Assembly: GCA_017163975.1 (NCBI GenBank)
Contig: JAFFSR010000033.1
Span: forward strand, 1,010,501 to 1,074,500
Source: Anastatus disparis
Taxonomy: Eukaryota; Arthropoda; Insecta; Hymenoptera; Eupelmidae
Reading direction: 5' to 3'
Length of the DNA: 64,000 nucleotides
Part shown: piece by piece, positions 55,178 through 64,000 of the stretch
Numbering within the stretch: the stretch's first letter is position 1
How the letters are laid out: every line of letters begins with the position of its first letter
The notes under the pieces: generated by a model
What the model saw: the letters and a program-made list of their open reading frames with translations, nothing else
What the model was told of the DNA's origin: nothing
Databases searched by the model: none
Translations under genes and position numbers: made by a program

Positions 55178-55836
55178 ACAAGGAGTGTTTCATCTTCGGG
55201 TCACCAATTTTGCTCAAATTCTGGAAATGTTTTGTGGGTGTAGAAACATGAAGAAAGCCAAAATTTTAGAGGCCAACGCTCAACATTTCCCTAGTTACAG
55301 AATATTGAAGAAAATCACTAAAAAGTTACTAGATTTTCAAACGCTTATAGTTTCTTAGCATTGTTAGGTAGAAGCTTACACCTTTTTTTAAATGAAAGCT
55401 GAGCTCAAATCCTATCGAAATAGCACCTATACCATCTCAAAATATTATTTTTTCCCAAAGCTAGAGCGTAATAAAGATTGGACCTGAATTTTCTCTTTGA
55501 AACAAATCAATAATAGAAGCTGAAATTGAGTTCAATCTTTATTACGCTATAACTTTGGGAAAAACAATATTTTGATATGCAATAACCACTATTTCGAAAG
55601 GATTTTAGCTCAGCTTTCATTTAAAAAAGATATAAGCTTCTATCTAATAATGCTGAGGAACTATAAATGTTTGAAAATCTGGTAACTTTTTTAATGATTT
55701 TCTTCAATCACCTGTAACTAGGGAAATATTGAGCGTTGACCTCTAAAATTTTGGCTTTCTTCATATTCCTGCATCCAGAAAACATTCCCAAAATTTGAGG
55801 AAAATCGGTGATCCGAAGGAGAAACACTCTCTTTGT
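55178..55836. mobile_element. Foldback MITE, ACAAGGAGAG family, copy 3
   Basis: The ends are ACAAGGAGTGTTTCATCTTC and the complement ending CTCTCTTTGT. It is 659 bp, almost the same length as copy 2 (657 bp), with shared inner phrases CAAACGCTTATAG, AAAATATTATTTTTTCCCAA and CGTAATAAAGATTG. Confidence 0.8.
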
Positions 55837-55872
55837 TCGTTTAAATATATGAACAAATTAAATGATAAAAAA

Positions 55873-55979
55873 AATAGTATTTTCACTACGGGAGGAAATA
55901 AAAAATGCCTCGAATCGCACGTTTACATGCGATTCAAGACATTCTTTGTTTTTCCTCCCTAGATTAAAAATATACTGTT
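55873..55979. repeat. 107-bp hairpin, AATAGTRT family (diverged)
   Basis: AATAGTATTTTCACTACGGG pairs with the complement ending TATACTGTT. The arms contain GGAGGAAA and TGAATCGCA-like segments and the loop is CGTTTACATG. A small second hairpin (GCTATTTTGCTCACC type) follows at about 56001-56035. Confidence 0.65.
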
Positions 55980-56307
55980 TTCAATGCAGTGACGAAAATG
56001 CGTATTTTGCTCACTCATTTAGGTGAGCAAAATAGCTAATTTATTCACTCATTTCAGATATAGAATTTATTACCTTCAAGAGGGAACTTGGATTAAAATA
56101 CTAACAAAAAGTACTCCCATATTCTACATAGATGCTAATTAGCGTGCATTTTATCTCTTTGCAAAAAATTATGTATGTAACTCTTAAACAAAATAGGTTT
56201 TATTCTCCTACTCGTCTTTTTTCATGAAAACTTCAATACAAAATATAAATTTTTATTCATAAAATGAATACAAAAACATTTGAATCCAGTCGAAAATCTC
56301 TGATTAT

Positions 56308-56311
56308 TAAA

Positions 56312-56353
<42 letters not shown>

Positions 56354-56356
56354 AAT

Positions 56357-56449
<93 letters not shown>

Positions 56450-56569
56450 TATAATTATAATAATTATAATTATAATAATAATAATAATAATTATAATTAT
56501 AATAATTATAATTATAATAATAATAATAATAATTATAATTATAATAATTATAATTATAATAATAATAAA
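56308..56569 (+). repeat. Compound AAT/AAC microsatellite
   Basis: (AAT)n, then (AAC)n, then (AAT)n, then a 57-bp pattern of AATTATAATTATAATAATT repeated about three times. The open frame across it (poly-Asn) is an artefact of the repeat. Confidence 0.95.
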
Positions 56570-57661
56570 GAAATAATTATGCTATTTTCAAAATAATTTA
56601 AGTACGTTTAATGAAATATAATTTTAGAATTGTGATAAAAAGTAGTTATAATTTACCCCTTTACTATAAAGAAACGTAATAAATGGACAAAATTTTTAGT
56701 GTATGAATCCAGTAGTTTATAGGTCATAATTTACAATGAATGCACACACACGATGCATAGAGACATTTTGTGAAAACTACTGTTTTGCAACCGTCCAATT
56801 CTAAATTTGTACAAACGAATCAAGAAATAATAATGCAATTTTTTTATTGATACTATTCTTTTCTTATGAGAAGACAATACTAAATGATTAATAAATGTTG
56901 TTAAATGATATATTCGTTAAAATAGTTATAGTTGTCGTAAAAGCTAACGATCATCTAAAAAATAAATTGTTAGTAAAAATATTTTTTTTCTAGATTCTTT
57001 TATAGATATTAAAGTACAGTGTAAAGATTTTGAAAAAACAAAATCACATCGATTATTATTTGACGTAAAAAAATTTTACGAATATGATGTTAATAAATCT
57101 CATTTTATTTGTTAATAAATATCATTATATTTCAAAAACCTTAAAGAATTAATATATGTACCTAAATAAAATTTATATTTTTTTAAGAGTTGCAAAAGTT
57201 ATGAAAGCAAAAATTTTATTAATTTTTATTAATTAAATATAAAGTTAATATAAAATGTAAATAAATAAAATTCTATTTTCAACATATAAAATAGTTCATA
57301 AATCTACTCAAAGGATATATACATTTTTTCAAATCGTTGCAAAAAGTTACGGGAGAACAAGATTTAATTGCAAATATTTCTTAAATGTTTGCTAAAATCA
57401 ATCTATTGTAAAAATATAATAAATATACATATATCAAATATAGATATAATAAATATACATAAATAAGGTATATAATTTTCAAATAGTTGTAAACATCATT
57501 AAAGTAAAAAATATTTTAAATATAATATTGATGTATGTTCTTTAATAAGGTATAGATATATATACACACACACCCTATTGAAGGATATCTTATACATAAA
57601 AGCTTTTTCTATCAGACAACAATTATATTGAATATGTTATAATTGAATAAAACGCAAAAAA
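56570..57661. other. AT-rich flank, no feature seen
   Basis: Very AT-rich with short TATACATA-type runs (57420-57590). No ORF of interest. Confidence 0.5.
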
Positions 57662-60258
57662 TTAAAGAAATTTTTTTATTTTTTCATAGTTTTCATCACT
57701 TAAGTACAACTTTTCATTACGATTAAGTGGAGATGCAATGGTATATTTATACTGAGTTATATCTACATAACCATGTATACTAACATCTTCTGCAATTAAT
57801 TGACCTTCATTATTTAGTGAGTACCACGTACACAAAACACCAATAGATTTTGTAGCTTTATCTGTGTTCTTCTTGACGACAGCAAAATCATTCGTATACT
57901 CTGTATTTCTCCAAGTTCTTTGGTCCAAATAAGCGAAAGATAAAACTAATCCAATCAAACATCTTTTTGTACCTAAAACTTTAAATAGGCACCAATCTCC
58001 GACAAAAATTTTATCGCAGCTTTTCAAGTCTTGTACGGAGTCTCTATTGAATCTACTTTTTTTATTAACTTCGTAATCTTTTACGCGTTGTAGTCTGTCA
58101 CTACTTACATTTCCTGTGTTTTTTTGTAAAAGCCAACAAATCGATGATTTTCTAACAATAGATGTTTCACCATTTTGTTGCTTCACTAAAATAAACGGAG
58201 TATCAGTTCGATTACCAAATTCTTTAACAAATTCTTGGGATGAATAATTTTTGAAAGTTGGATCTGTGAAATTAAAAAATACTGTCAAGTCTTCTGTTTC
58301 TTCAATATTATCTAAAATGTTTTCTTCGTGCATTGGTATGTCTATTTCTTCGCTTTCGTTTTCATCTTCATCTTCAATTTCTTCATTCATCCTAACATTC
58401 TCTGGAGATACTACTTTCTTAATGCAAGTTTTATTTGCATCCATAATATCAACGTCATTCATACCCAAATTTTTTATAGAATTGAAAGCATCTTTTTTGG
58501 CTTCCAAAAGAATACCATTGATAACGTTGATATTGAAATCAAAATCTGTCACACAGACTTGTTTATTGAAAGAAAAATCTATATTCTCAGTCAATGTTTC
58601 AAAAGTTGAATTTAATACATTTTTCCGTGGAAAATTAATCATTTCTTCATTTGCCTTATAATCGTATACAATTATATCATTAAGCAATTCCATTCTTCTC
58701 ATTTTTTGCATAGCTTCAAGTAACGTGCAATTAACAACAGTCGAGAAAGTTGTGCTCATAGATCGAAGATTCCTGAAGAAACTTTCACATGGTTGACTGC
58801 TATACATCCAAGGTAAAAAATAGTTGAATGAATTATTCTCCAAATATTTAAAAACACTGTTCAATAAACCATGGGCATTTAATTCTATACAGGTATAAGT
58901 ATTAGATGTAATAAAATTATCTGACACAGTATAATTCGCATGTACTTCAATCCATTTTCGCCACAATCGTAAAAAGAATGTTACGTACCAAATACAATAA
59001 ATTCTTTCAATAATAGCAAGTTTAGTAGACAAGAATGTAATATGTATAAAATTATTTTAAGATATGCTTGTGTACCTTCAGAATTGGGTACATTTTTAGA
59101 TAATAATTGTATAACATTGATTGAACTTATTCTTACAACGGAAGCAAAATTCATTTTGTCTTTAACTGTCACGTCTTTATCGATTAGAAAATGTTTATCC
59201 TTCGATACTATATTCATGAGAATCTTCAAATGAGCATTTGAAACTAAATATTTTCCCATGGGTAGTACGACTGAAAATTTTAAAATTCTTGTTCTTAATT
59301 TTGTGCCGATATGAACGGTGTCTTGAATCACAATTTCTTTAGTTGAAATATCTTGACAAAAATCAGGAATATAGATTGAAATATTGTTAATTCTATATTC
59401 CGGATGTTTAGATAAGCCAAGATTAGTTCTTAAGCGCATGGCTTTCAATAAACGGGGATCACCATCTGAAGTATACCCCATTACTGTTATTCCAGCATCT
59501 TCAAGACTTTTGGTAACGGTTAAATCCCAACGTTTTATAACATCATCTGCATAAAAAGAATTTCTATTCCCAAAAATGCATAACGGAAATGACGGCGCTT
59601 ATTTTTGAAGCGGCTGTGCCATAAATACATATAGCAATGATGATACCTCGTTTTTTTCAAAATGCTGTTCTATTACTGTCACCGACGTAGCTAGAAAAGA
59701 ATACGCTATCGGCATAGAATTTTTATCTATAGGTAAAAAAAATCCTATAAGTTGATTGGTGTTTGGATCATATTGTACTTTATTAGTGATGCGTGTTGCA
59801 TCCTCACTCAACCAAATAATCGGTGGTAAATTTCTTTTTTTTAAAAATGAGATTAGTTCCTTAATTCTGCAAGATTCTTCTGTCACTAAATTAGAACTAT
59901 CGTAAATAAATCTTCGTATACTGCTTATAGAAGGAACAGGTAAATTCGAGTTAAGGGTCTCGTACAGTATTGGACCACCAACCAAATATAAATATGAGCA
60001 AATCAATTTCATGGAATATTCGTAACGAATAGCTTCTTTTTTTTTATTATGATTTTTTTCAAAAGATCGCAATAACATTTGCAAAAATGTTGAGCAGGTT
60101 TTCGCAGACTCATTTCTGGGAAGTAATGTATTAACTGATCCCGTAAAACATATACGTTTCTCAGGAGGAGAAGCCGTGGAAGATGAAGAAGATCTTCGAC
60201 ATACTTGCCAGAATGAAACAGGCTTATTTTTACACAGTTTTATAATACTGTCAATCAT
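57662..60258 (-). pseudogene. RNase H-like (P-element-like?) transposase, broken
   Basis: Three minus-strand open segments form one protein. Segment 1 (60258-59599) has IIWLSEDATRI and YDPNTNQLIGF, then a stop at 59599-59601. The same frame continues FPLCIFGNRNSFYADD and joins segment 2 (59481 to about 59040) with GYTSDGDPRLLKAMR and VIQDTVHIGTKLRTRIL. A 1-base shift near 59040 leads to segment 3 (59032-57662) with IERIYCIWYVTFFLRLWR, LPWMYSSQPCESFFRN and an acidic linker. The two Asp-bearing blocks (SEDAT, SDGDPR) and the YD..T..L.GF pattern suggest an RNase H-fold transposase of P-element/THAP type. I recall the QDTVHIGTKLRTR block from uncharacterised repetitive arthropod proteins. The frame stays open upstream of 60258 to about 60390, so a further 5' exon is likely. 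Inactive. Confidence 0.6.
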
Positions 60259-60589
60259 TATTAAATCACCTACTGAAAACTTAAAATCTTCAGGAAATTC
60301 ATAATAAATGCCGAAGTAATCACTGAAATCACTATTTGGAGGAATACTTTGTCTATACGTTTTTGTTACTAATATTTTTATTACTAATATTCCTTCAAAT
60401 ACTATTCAGTTTATACAGTGAAAATTATTCTTCTATAATAGCACTAAATAAAAAATTATTCCGACATCGCTGAGAAAAATGATCTCAAAATCTACTTGAA
60501 GAAAGAAAAGTTTACTTACATGAAATAAAATTTTTTGCCATTCTAACCCCATTCTAACTTTACTGCTCTTTCTTGGCTCTCATGGCCAA

Positions 60590-60681
60590 AAATACGGTTC
60601 GAAACTGGTATGAAAAGGCTTTTTTACGAAACTCATTACGTAAATAAAGCCTTTTCATACCCGTTACGGAATGTACTATTT
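60590..60681. repeat. ~90-bp hairpin, possible AATAGTRT family
   Basis: GGTATGAAAAGGCTTTTTTA pairs with the complement at 60640-60661. The outer right end reads CCGTTACGGAATGTACTATT, resembling the conserved ends of the 131-bp hairpins; the left end has lost that part. Confidence 0.55.
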
Positions 60682-61517
60682 CTTTATTCACTTGAGGGAA
60701 GTAGACTTTTAATCAATTCAAAGGATTCTATGAACTTCAACTAGATTATTCGATCATTTTTCTCAGTGTAGTGTTAGATGGCACTCATCATACATTTTCA
60801 ATATGTGCCAGATTTTTTTATGACTTTGGGATTAAATTTTATATCTAAAGTTTGGGATTGAATTTTATATTAATATTATTTTTTAACCCTGCAAGTTCAA
60901 AGCTTGTAGAGTTTAAAAATAGTAGGGTATCAATATAAAATTACATCCAGCTAATTTCTTAGTTCAATTATTGCTATTTATAAAATAATAATAAAATTTA
61001 CAAAGCCATATTTCGATAACGATAAAATATGTGTACAATTTAAAAAAGACAAATATTTATTACTACAATGAAGTAATAATTACTACAGAAAAGCAATCAT
61101 TATTATCATTAAGATCATTATTAAGTAATTATATACTGGATTATTAATTAATGCCTTCAATTACTACAGCGATTAAAGTTTTTAAGAATCAAAGATGCAT
61201 TATCAATAGTACATCATGCAACGAGTAAGTAATATCACCTTTTTTTTCCAAAGGAGAAATCGACGTTACTAATGAGTTATTTAGTGCTTTATTCCTGCCT
61301 CAAACTGTGGCCCTTTTATCTAACTACAAAAAATATGACTTAATAAGAAATAATTAAAATTATTTCAATTTGCTGCGATGGCATAGGCAGAAAAGTATAT
61401 ACAAAATGACAAAATATATACTTATAAACTATTTAAGAGTCAGCTGTATACCGACACAGTTACCTGTTTTACCGAATCTATTTAAAATTTATTTTTTATA
61501 AAAACTAATAGCTTCAG

Positions 61518-61768
61518 GCAGAAATAAAGAGATGGTTTCGATTCGTGTAATAGAAAGCAATATTTTCTCTGATAAGAATAATTTAATTCCACCGCTTTAT
61601 TTTCAAGAAAAGTTGGAATAACTTGAAAATCCCATTATTTGACACTAATTTCTAATTTTTTAAGTTATTCCAACTTTTCTTAAAAACGAAGCAATAAAAT
61701 GAATTCATACTAATCAAAGAAAATATTACATTTTATTAAACACATCGAAACCATCTCTTTATTTTTGC
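61518..61768. repeat. ~250-bp inverted repeat (MITE-like)
   Basis: GAAATAAAGAGATGGTTTCG pairs with the complement ending near 61768; the inner pair is AGTTGGAATAACTT and complement. No target duplication identified. Just beyond, at about 61815-61843, GGACAGAGATACAGCGGACT followed by CTTAA resembles one end of the TTAA MITE at 35060-35449. Confidence 0.55.
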
Positions 61769-63034
61769 ATCTTGTTGCTAATTTTGGGAAAAAAGTAAAT
61801 TTTTTAATTAGAAAAGGACAGAGATACAGCGGACTCTTAAATATGATGAAATATACATTTTAAAATTTTGTTAATCTTTAATATATTGATATACATGAAA
61901 AATTTTTTATATTTTTAATAATTTCTGTAAATTTATTTATTGATTTATTTTAAATTTTAGATTTATATCCAATTTTAGACTTCTAAATTACACGCAACTA
62001 ATCAACCATCACTTACGTGTATCTCGTAGACGTACGAGCTAATACTACATTTTCGGTCCGCTTTTTAAGTTAATAAAATGGCCATTACTGTGGAGGTAGA
62101 AAAAAGATTTGGTGATATTCTTAATTATTATGAATTAAATAAAATAATTACTGAAAAATTAAATAATAATGAAATTATGGTATCCGTGATTTTCAAAAAA
62201 CTTCATAAGAGATTGCTTTTATTTTTTAAGGGATTGCTACTGGTGAATTGTTGTTGTTTAAAGTATTCATTATACACCCAAAGATATATGAAAAAAAATA
62301 TTTTTTAATTTTTTGTTCAAAATAACAGCAGTACACTCGTTTGAAGTAGTATATCTTGTTGTTGGCTTGACATACAACTGCTACAATGGTCATCAGATCG
62401 ACTTCAAATTTTAATTGTAGCTTCTTAGACATATGTTCTATCGAAGTACATAGGATTATTGAAAAAGATTATTCTTTGCAAGTTTACATAAATATGAATT
62501 AATTTTGTTTCATGTTTTATAAAAATTGAAATTTAAACGTTTATGAAACACGTAATTATTAATCAAATGTGGAAAATCTTATATAATCCGATAAAAAATA
62601 TATTTTAGCTACAGTTGAAATTTGAAGTTGATCAAATGAAAATTCCAACTGCTATATGTGAAGCCAATAGAAGCAAAACATGCTACTCCAAATTGGTATA
62701 ACATCGCCATTTTGAAAAGGAAAAATATAACATTTTCTTTTCATACCTTATTGAATGTATAATGAACCCTTCAAATTCCATTTAGACTGTTCACGAAAAA
62801 AAAAATAATTAAAGAGGTATAATCTACGTCATAATCGTTTAAGAGGATATCGTAGTTCTGCTCCTCCTAATAATATTTTTATTCAAAATTCATGAGTAAA
62901 GAGTGCGTCAAATCAAATTATTTCACTTCAGTAAGAAAATTCGTAAGATTAATCCTTAGCGCGGACAAGTCAAGAAATTTACCAAAATAATATACATAAA
63001 AAGTTATAAACAAACTTTCGATGTATACTATTTT

Positions 63035-63244
63035 GAGGTTAGGTTCATCGAGCTTGATATCAAATTTTCATTCAAAGTTCATAAAAAAATATGAAGCTAA
63101 ATTGAATTTTTAATTTAACAAAAATTATTGTATTAATATAGTTTTACCGCGGAAAAGTCATTATATTTGTCCAAATAGTAAATTTAAAAAGATATCAGTA
63201 AGATAAAAAAAGCAAAAATCGATTCCAACAACTACGACATCCCG
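63035..63244. mobile_element. Single arm of the CGGGATGTCGG MITE
   Basis: About 210 bp match one arm of 47189-47786, from AGGTTAGGTT to CGACATCCCG followed by TTAA (63245-63248). The second arm is absent, so this is a truncated copy. Confidence 0.7.
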
Positions 63245-64000
63245 TTAAAATGTTATTGTGCATATTTATGCCTATCGTCCGTACTCATATCAGAATCATA
63301 AAAATCAATAATTGAACCTAAAGTATAGAATAAAATTCGTCAGTTTGTTTACGTGGTGATACATATACCTTAAAAGTTTTAAAAAGACATCTGTATTCTT
63401 TCATAAAAAATTGGAAAAAAATAATTATTTCCAGAAATGTAAATCGAGAATTTGCCTTATTAATTGAAATTGTTAAAATTTAGATGTATTTTGATACGTA
63501 CAATGTACGAAAGCCTTTTGAAAAGTCATGGTCAAAGTGATCAAAAGTTCTGGAAAATTGAAAATTATAACTTTTAGCTATGCTGTACTAAATCAATTTT
63601 TAGATGAATTTTTTAATCGAAATTCATTGATTTTTCGTAGTAAGTCCAAAGGATACTTTTTGTTGGGAATAATATGTAGAATATACTGAATTATTGATCA
63701 TTAAAATATGCAAATTTTGGTTAATTTAATTAAGGAAAGAATTCTCAATTGAGAAAAAAGAAATAGAGCATGTCAATTAATAACATTTTTCAATGTTGAT
63801 TGCTTTATACAAAATTATCAAAAATTATTATTTTTAATCGAATTAAAATTTTTAGAAAAAATAGAATAAGGATCTCAAAATATTATTTCCATTTTATAAA
63901 GTTCTACAGAACATAATATGCGAAAATTCAGATATATATTATACGTTAAATTTGTAAAAACATATATTCTTATTTTTTTCGTAAATTCCTTTATGAAAAA

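Larger units (their letters stand above)
60682..64000. other. Sparse AT-rich tail of the window
   Basis: Apart from two inverted-repeat features (61518-61768; 63035-63244) nothing is recognised. The plus-strand frame at 62078-62308 begins MAITVEVEKRFGDIL, which could be a short first exon, but no continuation is evident. Confidence 0.4.

Noticed and set aside
56264..56596. Poly-Asn 110-residue frame
   Set aside because: Translation of an AAT/AAC microsatellite.
62078..62308. Short plus-strand frame MAITVEVEKRFG...
   Set aside because: A reasonable start but only about 40 protein-like codons before AT-driven sequence, with no continuation exon seen.

Overview
This window is transposon-dominated, AT-rich animal DNA. 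An insect is most likely: it carries Ty1/copia and non-LTR elements of insect type, foldback MITEs, a 5S rRNA-derived sequence and no prokaryotic gene organisation. A hymenopteran is possible, but I cannot prove it from the sequence. I found no convincing host gene. Almost every recognisable coding sequence belongs to a mobile element, and most are broken. Everything was read by eye; homology claims are family recognition, not database hits.

Layout. (1) 1-4346: a decayed DNA transposon with 253-bp terminal inverted repeats (TIRs). It holds a foldback MITE, an LTR-like block and the cysteine-rich end of a minus-strand protein. (2) 4347-8082: mostly AT-rich filler with one hairpin MITE and one tRNA-like fossil. 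(3) 8083-24062: a 16-kb foldback transposon flanked by GAGATTTT. Its TIRs are 1.4-2.2 kb and built of ~160-bp subrepeats. It carries a four-exon minus-strand transposase pseudogene (10676-15917) that joins a MULE/NOF-like DDE core to a C-terminal ubiquitin-protease-like domain. Nested in it are a second foldback (16945-21591, flanked by TTTAATCG), which itself holds a 1-kb probable solo LTR, and a 439-bp cluster of hairpins in the left arm that is absent from the right arm. (4) 26.3-31.1 kb: a broken two-ORF LINE with an extremely purine-rich sense strand, followed by an unknown purine-rich coiled-coil ORF (31329-32036). (5) 34538-43337: a three-layer nest in which a TA-flanked mariner-type MITE was hit by a young copia element (35040-42906, target duplication TATTA) whose left LTR was then hit by a 390-bp TTAA-flanked hairpin MITE. 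(6) 44.0-45.9 kb: a 5'-truncated LINE with an intact RT fragment. (7) 46.2-50.6 kb: two MITEs and a 2.8-kb satellite-like array. (8) 50.7-52.0 kb: a broken C2H2 zinc-finger gene with an A-rich tail. (9) 52.6-56.6 kb: several perfect hairpins, a 5S-like sequence, a hAT-type MITE, a foldback MITE and a compound microsatellite. (10) 57.6-60.3 kb: a broken RNase H-like transposase gene. (11) 60.3-64 kb: sparse, with inverted repeats only.

Three signals are most worth following. The first is the MULE-like transposase fused to a deubiquitinase-like domain. The second is a dispersed family of ~131-bp hairpins with conserved AATAGTRT ends but unrelated arms, for which an internal filled/empty site comparison shows mobility. 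The third is the copia gag gene: its only plausible start codon lies inside the tRNA primer-binding site and is joined to gag through an apparent 1.36-kb intron.
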